DNA of 64,000 bases, taken from NCBI GenBank assembly GCA_011032825.1, contig JAADJZ010000019.1:1-64000 (forward strand). The letters run 5' to 3'. This DNA comes from Massariosphaeria phaeospora (Eukaryota > Ascomycota > Dothideomycetes > Pleosporales). The translations under genes and the position numbers were made by a program. The notes under the pieces are model-generated. The model saw only the letters and a list, made by a program, of their open reading frames with translations. It was not told the origin of the DNA and ran no database searches. Position 1 is the stretch's first letter, and each line of letters starts with the position of its first letter. Positions 9,600-21,615 of the stretch are shown here, in pieces.

Positions 9600-12500
9600 T
9601 TAAACAAATTAACGTAATTAACTTAGCAAAACAAATTAAGCTCTTAGTAAAGCTTAACGGTTACTTAATAAAAGCCTTAATCGACATAGAAGCACAGAAT
9701 AACTTTGTTTTCGCTTAAGCAGTGTTTGTAGCTGGTTTACACCTACTAGAGAAATAACAGCTCTATCTACTTGCTAGTGCCAATAGATAGCTTATACGAG
9801 CGCAACTAGTAGTTACACATAAAATACGTAATGTACTATTGCACATCAAACAACACTAAAAGAAGTTAGCTTTCAACGTTTTTAAACTAGCTATCTACGA
9901 CATTATTTTAAAACTTTTCTAGTTAAGAAAGCATAATTTCTAGATTAACTAGAGAAGAAACACGCTTTTACTAGAGTGTTGTAAGAATAGCGCTTCTAAC
10001 ACTATGCCTACGCATTAGCAAAGTTTAATAGCAAATAAAAAAACAATTAACGTAATTGCATTGACAAAGAATAGCTTTAAAACACAAAGGTTTAACTCAA
10101 CAGATACCAACTCAAAGCTTTTAGATTAACAAGTTAGAGTAAAGAAAAAAATTAGCGCACTTTTAGGAATACTCTACGAGTACAAAAAGTTTAGATATTT
10201 CTTTTAAAAAGTAGTAAATGCAGAAGCATTACTAAAACACAAACTTTAAAACCACAAAATCGTCTTACAAGAAAGAAAGCAACTAACTTTTAGCTTAATT
10301 TACAGACTATTAAAAAAAAAGTTAAGCACGCTTCGCAATTACATTAGAAATAACTTAAAAAAAAGTTACATACAACTATTATAGTTACTTGCAGAATACC
10401 TAATTATTTTTGTACTAAAGAAAAACAGCGTATTACAACTATGCGTTGACTTTTAAAAGCTCAACAACATTACAGTTAAAAATCAATACTTTCTACTAAA
10501 TATTATAGAATTACAGGATTGATTATTTTACGCAAAAGTCTTTACAGCGCTTAACCTACAGGATAGTTACTACCTTATTAAAATTAAAAAAAGTAAAAAA
10601 TAGAAAACAGCGTTCTGAACGAGATACAAATATTACAAATACACTGTTATGCTATTTAAGCTTACAAATGCCTTAGCAACTTTTTAAAAGCTTATTAACA
10701 ACGTGTTGAGAATGCACTTAAACATCTTTATCGTTGCTTATCTAGACAACATCTTTATTTATTTTAAAACTTAAAAAAACTATGTTGAACATGTTAAAAC
10801 AGTGCTAAAGTGCTTTAACAAGTTTAACTTTTAACTTAAACTAAAAAAGTGCGAATTTTACAAGCGCAAAGTTGCATTTTTTAGATACGTAGTAGAAGCA
10901 AACGGAGTACGCATAAGCGAAAACAAGATTAAAGTAGTTAAAAAATAGCTACAACTTAAGAACGTTAAAGAAATACAATTTTTCTTAAAGTTTCTAAACT
11001 TTAACTAACAGTTTATTAAAGATTACTTGAAAATTGCTATACTTTTGACAAAGCTTACGCGAAAGAATACAACCTTCGCATAAAGCAAAAAAGTAAAAAA
11101 AGCTTTCTAATAGCTTAAAAACGCAAGCATTAGCTTACTATGCTTCTAGATATTTCAAGCAAAACAACTTTTACGCTTTAAAACTAATGCGTTAGATCTC
11201 GCACTAAGAAAATGTACTAGTTAATTGCACAAAAACAAATAGCACTCTATTGCTTATTACTTAAGCAAGTTTTTAAAACTTAAAGAACAATACAACGTGC
11301 ATGACAAAAAGCTGCTAGCTATTGTTGCATACTTACAGCATTAAAGAGTATACGCAGAAAGCTGCTTAAAACTTACAATATTTACGAATTACAAGAACTT
11401 AGTTAATTTCACAACTACTAAAGTACTTAACTAAAAGCAGGTTAGATAGTTAGAAATGCTAGGCTAGTACAAGTTCAAGATTGTGTACACACTAAAAAAA
11501 AATAACAGCAAAGCTAACGCTTTTAGCCGAAAACATAATATTGCTAGAACAAAGAAAATTATCAACACCGCGATACTTAAGGTTAACTAAAACGAATTAC
11601 TAAAACTAGCTAGAACGCTAAATGTGCTCTTAAAAACTGCAATTACAGTTTTAAAAAAATTGCAAGAAGCAATTATACAACAACATTACGATAACCTAGT
11701 TCATAGTTACTCTAGAATAACACAAACAATAAAACTTATCAAATAAAACTACAAGTTTAGCAGAATAAAAAACAAAGTTACTGCAATTATTAAGAAATGT
11801 GCAAACTGTTAGAAAAACAAACACAGTACCTACGCACAATACAAAAAAATGCAAGCTATAAAGCTACTAAATAAGCTTTAGACTAATATCTCTATAGATT
11901 TCGTAACAAGATTGCTTTTGTTAAAGGACCTTGCTATAGAAATAGCCTACAACGCTATTATAGTTATAGTCAACCGATTTACTAAGTACGCAGAAATAAT
12001 ACCTTTTAAGAACACGTACACTGTACAACAACTAGAATTCATTTTTCTAAATCAACTTATTAGATACTATAGAATACTTAAATTAATTATTAGTAACAAA
12101 AACAAGCTCTTTACATTAAACTATTAGACAACTCTGTTAGCCGCAATTAAAACAAAACGCAAGCTATTAACAGCGTATTATCTACAAACAAATAGATAAA
12201 CAGAAAGAACAAATTAAACTATAAAAACATATCTAAAGATATACAGCAACGAACGACAAACTAATTAAGTAAAGCTTCTACTAATAGCACAGTTAGCGTA
12301 TAACAACAAGTTGTTAGAACTTACAGAACAAACACTGTACTACGCAAATTACAAGAAACACTTATATTTTTTTAAAAAAACGCTTTTAAGCGCGAAAGCT
12401 AAAACTGCTACAAAAGTAGTAAAAGAGCTTAAAAAAGTACATAAGTTACTACAAAGCAAACTTAAAATAGCGCAACGCTAAAGCATCTTATATGTTAACT

Positions 12501-12906
12501 AAAAACAAAAAATAGCACTTTAGCTAAAAAGAGGGAATAGAGTTTATCTCTTTACAAAGAATTTGCGCACTAAACAACTAAGCAAAAGTCTAGACAACGT
12601 TAAAGTCAAACTATTTTTAATATTAGAGCAACGAAGCCTAGTTAATTATAAATTAAACTTGCTTAAAGACGCAAAGATCTATCTAGTATTCTACATATTC
12701 TTGTTAGAACTAGCTAACCTACAAACGCTACTCTAGCGAACCTTTCGCTATAAAACCGAAAAAGAAAACAAATTTAAAGTTAAAAAGATTATCGCACACT
12801 AAGTTGTAAATAACTAAGAAAAATACCTAGTCAAATAGTTAGGCTACTTAGACAGCGAGAATACATAAGAACTAGACACGAACTTTACAAACTACTACTA
12901 GATTCT
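9600..12906 (+). pseudogene. G2-1 pol: protease, RT, RNase H, integrase, chromodomain
   Basis: Domains in order: an aspartic protease with its catalytic Asp retained at 9683-9685 but the DSGA box altered; reverse transcriptase about 10380-10900, with the YxDD box reading Tyr-Leu-Asp-Asn at 10739-10750; RNase H about 11200-11480; integrase with an HHCC-type region about 11690-11815, first catalytic Asp at 11897-11899, the second Asp box altered, and the TER(T/V)N box near 12200; then a chromodomain about 12765-12895 (VKKIIAH... YLVK.LGYLDSENT). The longest clean stretch is 11912-12127 in the integrase core. Stops are TAG/TAA at Trp or Gln positions. The order PR-RT-RH-IN defines Ty3/gypsy. Confidence 0.9.
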
Positions 12907-12953
12907 AGCACAGTATCGATAAAACTAGTTAGGTACAACGAAACGTTGCTTTT

Positions 12954-13325
12954 TTACACTTCGTTACTAAGGCTATCTAACGCACTCTAGGTAAAAAGAA
13001 ATATTGCTAGACTATTAAAAGAACTCGCAGTTGCTTCTTGCTATTCTAGCAACGAGATGCTCGCTTTTTTGACTGCGATTGCTTTCGCCGCACGCTTTGC
13101 ATTTTCGCGCAGCGCTTGCTTAACTTTTGCTGCTTCTTTCTTTACTACTTTTAGCTAAGCCTAAAAACGCTTGCGCTTCTAACAAATAAGCACTTATTTA
13201 CTTTTTAAAATCTAAATATTATAGTTCTTAAGATTTTAACGATTACACTTATTACACTGTCTTGAACGAACATGCACTTTGCAAACTAAGCTCGCAAAAC
13301 AACAGCTTTAGCAAGCAACAGGCAT
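12954..13325 (-). pseudogene. Antisense accessory gene of G2-1, Zn2Cys6-like
   Basis: A 124-codon frame runs from ATG at 13325 to TAA at 12954 on the minus strand, opposite to pol and converging with it without overlap. It is interrupted only by TAG/TAA codons. Near the N-terminus the cysteines are spaced C-x2-C-x6-C-x8-C-x2-C-x7-Y; the last Tyr probably replaces Cys. A long Lys/Ala/Glu-rich, probably coiled-coil segment follows (residues about 65-100). G2-3 has the same 124-codon frame at 42884-43255 with mostly transition-type differences. The layout matches the G1 accessory gene, so the module is shared by two element families. Confidence 0.65.
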
Positions 13326-13430
13326 AATGTTTCTAAATAAGTTAATAAATATTGCAAAGTTAAAACGTTGTGTAGTACTGTTAGAGAAAAAGGCTTTTGG
13401 CATAGCAAAAAGAAGCTTCGAGGACGAAGC

Positions 13431-13448
13431 ATAAAAAGAGAGAAATAG
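13431..13448 (+). promoter_or_regulatory. Polypurine tract of G2-1
   Basis: A purine run (ATAAAAAGAGAGAAAT) directly precedes the 3' LTR, as expected for a plus-strand element. Confidence 0.7.
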
Positions 13449-13922
13449 TATTACAATTAATAATTCGCCAAGCTGCTAAAAGAAGAAAATGCTTTTACTT
13501 TAGCGCTTAAAGTAACAAAGTACAACTATACCTTAGGTAAGCTTAGCACGTAAGCTAAGAACTTCTCTCAACGACACAGCTTTCTTATATGCTTTCTTTA
13601 ATCTTACGCTCTTTGTAGCACCTTAAGAGTAAGAGATTAAAGTGCTTTTATTAATCTAACGGCTTTGTAAGAGCAAGGAGATTATGCAAAGCACACTTAC
13701 GTATATAGTTAAAACAATAAACCTTTATAACTCATCGTCTTTAATTTTAATTACTTAAGTTGACTTTTACTTTGACTTTTATACTCTTTGCAAAACGAAG
13801 CCTGCTACTGCCTTAGTATCGAACGCTATACAACTTTTTCTTTGGTCTATCAAACTTACTCAATTCCTAAGAACTAACCTAAGCTTAATAAACAACTTTT
13901 CCAAGTCCGCTTAGCCTTTACA
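13449..13922 (+). repeat. 3' LTR of G2-1
   Basis: This 474-bp partner of 7352-7825 has the same length and transition-type differences. It ends CCTTTACA directly before the CTAGT duplication. Confidence 0.94.
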
Positions 13923-13927
13923 CTAGT

Positions 13928-16900
13928 ACTGCTTTATTTTCTGTAGCACTTTTTTAACATGTTTCTAATGTTCTTTAAGCGTTTTTTTAGAGTATATTAA
14001 TACGTTGTTTAAGTACGCTGTAACAAAAATGTCTAAGTATTTGTATAGTGCTTTGTTAATTAAAGCCTAAAACGTAGCTAAGGCATTAGTTAATTTAAAT
14101 AGCATAACCTAGTACTTATAGAGTTTATATCTAGTTTTAAAAGCTGTTATTTATTCGTGCTCTTTTGCAATTCTAATGCGATAGTATTCGTCTTGTACGT
14201 TAAGTTTTGTAATTTATTTTACTTTTTAAAGTTAATTTATAAGCTTTTAAATAAGCGGTAGTAAGTATTTGTTTTTTTGTGTAACGTTGTTAAAATGTTG
14301 AAAATCTACGCACAGTTTTAATTTCTTGTTTTTCTTAAGTACAAACAATATCAGCGAGGCTATTAAGCTTTCGCTTAGTTGTATGTATTCTCGCTAGATA
14401 TTTCTTTAAATATATTTTTTTAATTTTTTCTGCTAGTTGTAAGTTAAGGAATACATTAGTTTTAGTCGTAGTTTTGTTCTTTTTTTAAGGATAATCTTGT
14501 AATTTTATTCTTAGTAGTCTGCTAAGTCGTGCTTTTTGTTTTTTTTAAAAAAACTTTTAAACTTTGCTTAGTATTTAGTAGAAAGGTTTTTAAACATTTT
14601 TTTTTATTTTTTAAAAAAGTTAGAGCGTAGTTTGCTTACTTTTAAAAGCGCGACTTGTTGTATCTATATAACGCCTATTTGCTAAAAGTTTTTTTTACAA
14701 ATTCTCGCGATCTTGTAGAGTAAAATTAGACTAATTTTCTTAATCTTAGGTAAGCTCTAAATTGTTGATTTGTTTTGTTGTACTATAGCAACTTTCTTTT
14801 CAAGCTTTCAGCTGCGTATTGTTTTGTTTTTTTAATTAATGTTAAAATTGTGTTTTCGTAGCCAATCGTACTTAATATACATGTTAGAACTTTTAAAGTT
14901 TATAATATTAATACACTATTAGTGCTTAATGCTCGCAACTTTTAACTTAACTTCTTAAGTTTTTAGGTTGATTAAACTGTTTTTATATTCTAGTAGTTGT
15001 CTGTCGGCTAACACTATTCGTATTAGTTAATTTTTAACTTAATAAAGTATCTTGTTTTTTTTTACTTATTCTAAGGAGACTAATGTTTAAGCAGCTTTGC
15101 TATCTAGTAGTGCAGTAAGCTTTTAGCTTGCAACTTTCGCTTTTACTTTTATGTAATTTTGTTTTAGTTGCGTTTTTTGTACGCTTTGTACGGTCGTGCT
15201 AAAAGCACTTATACTATTCTAACCGTAGGTTTAGTAGCCCGCTAGTTTTTTGCTAAAAAAGCTTTTAAAACTTGTTTTTTTAGAATGTTCTACTACTCGT
15301 AGTAATTGCACTAGTTGATAAAACATTTCTATAGCTGTAAGTGTTTGCTATAGTTTTAATTTTTAAAATTCTATTTAGTTGCGTATTTCTATAGCTAATG
15401 AATTGCGCATTTTTAAGTGCAAAAAAGCTATTGTGCTGCTTAGCACGTATCGTGGTTTTTTATGCATAATTTGTTGTTGCATTTTAAATAGTCTTTGTTT
15501 TTTAAACTTATAAGCTACTATTCTGTAATATGCTTGCTAGACTAGTGTGTTTAAGAATTTTTGTTGTAGCACTACGCTTATGCGCAGCTTCTGCTGTAGT
15601 TTTTTAACTAATTGTTGTAGTTGTATACGTAACATTTTGTTACTGTACATTCACTATCTTTGAGCAAAACGTGTAATAGTAATTCTAGCTATTGTTGTGC
15701 AAGAATTTTATTGTTTGCGTAGTACATGCAGTTTTTCTTGTTGTACTAGTGCTAAAGTAAGTTTCTGTAATTGTTCTAATTAGCGAACTTTATTTTCTTT
15801 TTTGTTAGTTTTTGTTGTGCTATTGCTGCTTTTGCAGCTTTCTATTCTTGTAGTTTTTTAATTTGTAGTTTTTTAAACTGTTAGTTGTAGTACTAGGCAA
15901 TGTAAGTAGTTTTACCGCACATCTAGCACTTGTAATTCTAAAGTCAATTTGTAATTTCTTTTGCTTGTAGATAGGTAGGTTCTGTTTTCTAGTCTAACAA
16001 TTCTTCTACTATTGAGTTTTCAACTTTAACTTACTTGCTATCTAGTTTTTTGTAGATTTTTAAATATAGTGTAGCTACTTGTTGTAGTTAAACTATAGCA
16101 ATAGTAGCAGCTTGCGCGCCTGCTACTTTTTGTAGTATTTTTAAGTAGTTTCTGCAAAAGTGTTTGTTTTTACTGTATTAAAAACATACTTTATTGTTGT
16201 AACGCTTCTAGCGTTTCTTTTTAAATAGCTCGTTTTTAGAGTTTTGTTTTGTTGAGGTAGCATTTTTTTTGTTAAACTGCTTTTGTAGTAGTTTGTCGTT
16301 CTAAACTTGTTTAACGCTGTTGATATTTATTAAGTTGTAGTAATAGGTTTTTTTAATCGTAGCTACTAGGCGTATGTATAGTTTGATAGTAAACTTGCGT
16401 TTCTACTATTGTTGCTATAGTTAGTTGTTAATTTGTACCGCAGTTTTAATTAACTCGTTAAGTTTCTCTAGTCTTTTGTTTCGACTAATTTTATTTTTTA
16501 CATGTTTTTTTAACTTTGCGTAGTAAAACTTGCATAAACTGCGTTTTCCTACATTGTCTACTTTAGCCTAAATTTTTTTAAATTTAATTGTGTACTTGCT
16601 AGCTAAGCTTTTCTGCTTAAGTAGTTTAAGTTAGTTTATTGCTTGCTGCGTTTCGTTTACTTCGTCGTAGATCGTATAAAGTTTCTGTTTAAACAACTTT
16701 TAATTCTTAAAAATGCGCTTCGTGTTTTGCTTTATTTTTTTTACGTTTTCTACGTGCGTAACGTAGTCTTCGGCGTATAGCTAAAACTATTTTACTGCGT
16801 TGTCTTTCATGTGCATTTTAGCTACTAGAATCTTGTTTTAATCTATGTAAAAGCTGTTGCTATGATAACAGCAGTAAAAGTCTACGTTAGTAAAAAAAAG

Positions 16901-17150
16901 TTTTAAGTTTCTTTTTTCTTTGCTATATTTCTCTAAGGAGAGTGCTTTTGCTAACTTTTTTTCTGTTCTACCTTGAAGCTTTGTAACTACTGCTAATAGT
17001 TCTTAAATCTATTTCGCTTGCTGCTGTATCTATTTAGCTTGCTTTGCTATTACAGTTGCTAGGTTTGTTGTAAGTGTAGTAACGCTGCTACTTGTTGTGC
17101 GTAAGCTCGTAGGTGTTACTATATTATCTTAGTTTCAAACCTAAAGTAGT
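13928..17150 (-). pseudogene. G1-2 gag and upstream pol
   Basis: Read on the minus strand from about 17150 downward, this is gag with a CCHC-type knuckle near 15895-15930 (Cys-x2-Cys, with Tyr for His), a protease region around 15000-15200, and reverse transcriptase about 13928-14700. The YxDD box reads Tyr-Leu-Asn-Asn at 14004-14015. The rest of pol continues at 7346 and below after the G2-1 insertion. A homologous, uninterrupted copy is at 26265-29480 in G1-1. Many TAG/TAA stops are present. Confidence 0.78.
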
Positions 17151-17155
17151 TAACG

Positions 17156-17664
17156 TGTTATTAGAGGTTTCTTTTACTAAAAGTACGAGTTATTAGACTT
17201 AGAGATTCTGCCTAAGGAATTGTTCTATGTTCGAAAAGCTTGATAACAACAAAAAAACAATCTTAATTTTATTTTAGATAGAATAACAAAGTAACAATTT
17301 GTTGCCTATAGATTTAATCTATGTATAAAATGTACTTAGAAGAGTTAACTACAAAGAATTCAAATTATAAAGAAAATTCTGCTAATCTATATAGTTCTAT
17401 AATTCTTTGCTAAAAGCGTTTTGCTTTGCCTACTTAGTGTGCTTAGCTTAAGCACACTAAGCGCTTTAAGCGTAGTTCTACTTAGTTTGCTAAAACTAAG
17501 CGCTGTTCTACTTAGTTCGCCAAGACTAAGCGCTATTACGTAACCGCTAACCTAACCTTGCTTTGCGCGTTTTCGTACTTCTATTTTGCAAACTTGCGAG
17601 TTCTAACAACTTTTCTACGTCGTTGCTTAGTTTACGATACCTAGTATTGTTTTTGTTTGTAACA
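17156..17664 (-). repeat. 5' LTR of G1-2
   Basis: This 509-bp partner of 3941-4449 starts TGTTATTAGAGG, ends TTTGTAACA and is followed by CTACG. Its motif array is at 17433-17530. Confidence 0.95.
17433..17530. promoter_or_regulatory. LTR motif array, CTTAG/CTAAG type (second copy)
   Basis: This is the same inverted CTTAG/CTAAG arrangement as at 4214-4325, with a few transition changes. One spacer reads TTGCTAAAA instead of TTGCCAAGA. Confidence 0.55.
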
Positions 17665-17748
17665 CTACGCTAGTTACTAAGTAGCTTAAGTTAAAGTAGT
17701 TAAAGCTTAAAGTTGTAGTTAGGTTTTACATAATATTTACAACTTATA

Positions 17749-18658
17749 ACGTACTTTACGGGTAGTTGGGCTACACGGGTTCGCGAGACACTTTTGCCAA
17801 GCAAATTATCTAATATTATAACCTTAATACCTTTTTTAATAGTAGGCCTATTAGAATAATTTATACACTGTTATAAAGCTCTAAGCTAGAACTTTAAAAT
17901 CTACTAAAAATTACCTAAATAGGCTAAGTACTACTAGAGTTTTTAAAGTTTAAAGATAAAGAGCTCGCTTAAGCTCTATACCTAGTATCTAGTAGAATTC
18001 TACTATAATAAACTTTTATATTCTAAAATATTCTTATTTATACTGTAAGTTAGAGTTCTAGAAAGTTATATAGTATATAGCTTAGAATCAAAGCTATTAG
18101 ATAGAATTAGAGTTTATATATAAAACCTACTAAGTATAAAGTATTAGTACTATTATAACTCTAAATAATACTACTTTTTTAAAGCTTATATAGTATAATT
18201 ATACTAAGTACTAAATTATTAAGTAGTTTTACATTAGGTTTTAATAGTTATATATAGATATTTATACTTAGCTAGTATAAAGAAAGTAAACTACTTTCTA
18301 ACCTATCTAGTAGCTTTAATCTTAGGCTACACGCTATAAAACTCTCTAGTACTTTAATATATAGTATAAATAAGAATATTTTAGAATATAAAAGTTTATT
18401 ATAGTAGAATTCTACTAGATACTAGGTATAGAGCTTAAGCGAGCTCTTTATCTTTAAACTTTAAAAACTCTAGTAGTACTTAGCCTATTTAGGTAATTTT
18501 TAGTAGATTTTAAAGTCCTAGCTTAGAGCTTTAAAACAGTGTATAAATTATTCTAATAGGCCTACTATTAAGAAAGGTATTAAAGTTATAATATTAGATA
18601 ATTTGCTTGGCAAAAGTGTCCCGCGAACCCGTGTAGCCCGACTACCCGTGAGGTACGT
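17749..18658. repeat. Foldback MITE M1 with B-family termini
   Basis: M1 is a 910-bp non-coding element flanked by TA at 17747-17748 and 18659-18660. The outer ends equal those of the B elements: ACGTACTTT, then boxes close to ACGAGTAGTTGAGCTAC and ACGGGTTCGCGAGACAC, then TTTTGCCAAG. Beyond them the inverted arms continue for about 300 bp, so a single strand could fold into a long hairpin. The centre (about 18060-18350) has no coding potential. It was probably mobilised by a B-type transposase. Confidence 0.85.
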
Positions 18659-19504
18659 TATTAATATTAAGTTTTCTATGTATATTTATTACATTTATTT
18701 ATTATAGTTTTTTAACTATTTAGGTAACTTTAACTTAACTCTTAACCTAAAGCTTTAACTACTTTAACTTAACCTCTACCTACGCTAGATTAACTCTAAC
18801 TTAATTTTAACCTAAAGTTTATGCAACTTATAACTTAACTAATATCTATTAATAAATACTTTCTACTTATTCGCTAGCGTAGTTGCTTGCTTTTTGCTAA
18901 AAGCTTTTTTAAAGCTTTACGCTTACTCGTTTAAGTAGTTGTAAATACTTTTATAGTATTTTAAGCTTTAATTCTAGCTGCGCGAGCAGCTGCTTGTTTA
19001 GCTTTTATTTAATTTTTTACTACTTTAGCTTGCTCTTTCGCTACACGCTTTTTTTTGCTTTTTTTTTAAAAAAAAGCTTAGTAGCAGCTTAAAGCTTTTT
19101 TTTGTTTGCCTTTGCAAGCTACTTTTTATGCTTTTGTTATTGTACTACTACTTTTTATACACGTGCTTCTTTTAGCTTGCGCGAAAACTAGAAAATAGTA
19201 CTACCGTAGTACTTCTTGCGCTGCTGTAAGATAAGAAGTTTGCTGCGCTTTTTATACTTTTTTTTAATACTAAAAGCTTTTTTTAAGCTATTGTTTTTAT
19301 AGTGTAGTAGCTTGTTTTAAGCTAAAAGTAAGTAAAGCGTTTAAAAAAACGTTTTTAACTTTTTTGTAGTAGTATTTTTTACTGCAAAGCATACGAAACG
19401 CTGCATCTAACGCTAGTTACTATTAGTAAGCGCTAAAAAACCTACGTGCTTTTCTAAGCTTTTTTTTTAAAGCGTTTAAGTATAGCTTTTAGCTTTATAA
19501 GCTA

Positions 19505-21615
19505 CTGTATTCGTACGCGTAGCGTTTAAAGTTGCGTAACATTCAAATACTAATATACTTACTACTACAAAAATAAGTTATTTGCAATAGCTACAATAGC
19601 TATTATTACAAGATTTTTTAGTGTAGCAATTGTATGCATGCTTGCGCTTAACTTGTATTAATTGTATTTGCGCGAAAGCTTAATAGCGCAGTTGTAAAAG
19701 TTTACTTTAAGTGCAGCAGCTAGTATAGCTTCTAAAAACGCTGCGATAGCTACAAAGCTACTACTACGTTTCTATTACTTAAGCTTTAATATAAAAAAAC
19801 TTAAAGCTTTGCGCTTGCCTTTCTAGGTAGTTTGAAACGCTTTTTTAGTATTTTAAGCTGCGATCTAAGCAGCGCGCGCAGCTTTTTTATTTACTTTCTT
19901 TTTAGCACGTACTACCTTAGCCGCTTTTTTTACTATACGCTTTTTTTTTGCTTGCTACTTTTAAAGTAGCTTAGTAGCAGCTAGAAGCTTTTTTCTATTC
20001 GCCTTTGCAAGCTACTTTTTATGCTTTTTTTATTATTTTACTACTTTTTATGCACGTGCTTTTCTAATTTTCTATAGAAACTAGAAAATAGTACTACTAT
20101 AGTACTTCTTGCGCTACTGTAAGTTAAAAAGCTTGCTACGCTTTTTTTGCTTTTTTTTAGTAGTAAGCGCTTTTTTTAGCCTATTGTTTTTATAGTATAG
20201 TAGTTTGTTTTGCACTTAAAGTTAGTAGAGCGTTTAAAAAAGCAACTTTGCTTTTTTTATAGCGTTATTTCTTACTGCAAAGCGTAAAAAACACTTTATT
20301 TTAGGCTAGTTACTATTCTTTAGTGCTAAAAACTGTAATTTACTATTTCTTTGCTTTTTTTTTTTAGAACTAATTGAGTATAATCTCTAGCTTTATAAGC
20401 TATATACTAGTAGCTTTAAAAAACTCAAAAATAATTTCTATTGTAAAAGAAAACTTCAACGCTTTTTAGAATAGTAGAAAAAAGTTTCTTTTCTTAACTA
20501 CAAAAAGCTTTTGAGTTTTTTAAAAGTAATTAGTAAGCTCTTTAAAGTAGGCGCTAGAAAGAAGTTTAAAGTAAACAACGTTAAGTAGCTAAAGCGTATA
20601 AGTACTGTAAAGCAAAAATATAGCAAAAAGTATATAATAAAAGTTGTAGTAGTTAATAAGATTTTGTGTAAAGTAACTGCTATAGCCGTTAAGTATAAAG
20701 AAACGCTAGTTTTTTTTTCTACTCGCTTTTTCTTTTGTGTAGTAGTTAAAAACCTGCTTAAGCTATGCTAATCCAACGTTATTATTCGTTTAGCTAAACG
20801 AGAATAAAGTAATAAAAACGTTGTGCTTTTTTGCTTTAACGTTGGCTACTTAGCTTAATTGCAGTAACTTTAATAACGCTTAGAAAATAAAACTAAGCAG
20901 CAGCGCGCTTTTATTAGCGCAAATAGCTACTAAAAGAGTTATCTACTTACAAAAGCTATCTTAAAGTAATGCTTGTACTTTTTTTTTCTATTACTATTAA
21001 GTAAACACTTGTTTTAAGCAACTTGTTATACTAATTATAAAGCTTTTTTTATTTATATTGTAGTAGTAACGCGGTTGTATGTTGTACTGCTTTATTTTAA
21101 AATACAGCAAGTTGAAATACAGCGCGTACTTAACGTTTAAATTAGCGTTGTAGCAAGAAAAGTTTATTCTAAAAGTTTATTTAGAGACTGTTTTGTTAGT
21201 AGAGAAAGCGCGTTATCTAAGCGTTGCTTACAAGCTTAGTAGCTATCGTAGTTGCAAAATTTTGTATTATTTCTTTTGTAAAAAAAAGCTTTTTTTTTTG
21301 TAAAGTTTTTAATATAGCTTACAAGCTTTAATTCTTGTTGTAAGCTAAAAGCTTGTTAGTTGATAATCTTAGCTGCCTACGGCTTTTAACAACTTTAGTA
21401 TTTTCAAAACAGTATAAACTTTTGTATACTAAACTAATTAGCAATTTCTTAGTACGTAAATTTTTCTTTTAGTTTAAGCAATTTAAATGCTGTAAGCGCA
21501 ACTTTTATAGCTGTTGCAGTAGTTAAAATGCAACGCGTTAGATTTAGTAGCTTGTTTAGTGTTTTAGTGTTTAGCAAATGTTACGCAATTTCAAACGCTA
21601 CGCGCATAAACACGG
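19505..21615 (-). mobile_element. Pogo-like clade D element D3, inserted in D2
   Basis: D3 is a complete 2111-bp element with TA at 19503-19504 and 21616-21617. Its inverted ends carry 9 terminal bases (CTGTATTCG at left; CCGTGTTTA at right read inward), then 17-bp boxes (left TACGCGTAGCGTTTAAA and GTTGCGTAACATTCAAA). The transposase is on the minus strand: C-terminal Lys/Arg-rich part about 19790-20400, core about 20400-21100, and N-terminal helix-turn-helix about 21256-21560. The insertion site lies in the transposase of the related D2, so the region appears as a partial tandem duplication (20400-21100 resembles 21620-22260). Degraded. Confidence 0.8.

Larger units (their letters stand above)
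7352..13922 (+). mobile_element. Ty3/gypsy chromovirus G2-1
   Basis: This complete 6571-bp LTR element on the plus strand is inserted in the reverse transcriptase of G1-2. The target duplication CTAGT is at 7347-7351 and 13923-13927. The LTRs are 474 bp each (the 3' LTR starts TATTAC where the 5' has TGTTAC, a transition). Gag with a CCHC knuckle, protease, reverse transcriptase, RNase H, integrase and chromodomain can be read in order. An antisense accessory gene lies between pol and the 3' LTR. RIP-like stops and lost catalytic residues show it is dead. G2-3 (42289-51130) is a second copy. Confidence 0.95.
3941..17664 (-). mobile_element. Ty3/gypsy chromovirus G1-2 with nested G2-1
   Basis: This is a complete LTR retrotransposon on the minus strand. 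It has 509-bp LTRs at both ends, TG...CA termini and an identical 5-bp target duplication CTACG at 3936-3940 and 17665-17669. Removing the nested G2-1 plus its 5-bp duplication leaves about 7.15 kb, close to the 7131 bp of its relative G1-1. The order on the minus strand is gag with CCHC knuckle, protease, reverse transcriptase, RNase H, integrase, chromodomain, then an antisense accessory gene and the 3' LTR. G2-1 interrupts the reverse transcriptase. Stops throughout show it is dead. Confidence 0.93.
3861..18879. repeat. MITE-like element M5b, split by G1-2 and M1
   Basis: M5b is a short non-coding element of about 380 bp in its own right, recovered as 3861-3940, 17670-17746 and 18661-18879. 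It is rich in repeated AACTTAAC / GTTAAGTT motifs. Its ends (AGCTAGTAAATAAG at left; CTTATTCGCTAGCG at right) are inverted copies next to TA at 3859-3860 and 18880-18881. It resembles M5a and lacks coding potential. LTR element G1-2 and MITE M1 were inserted into it later. Confidence 0.55.
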
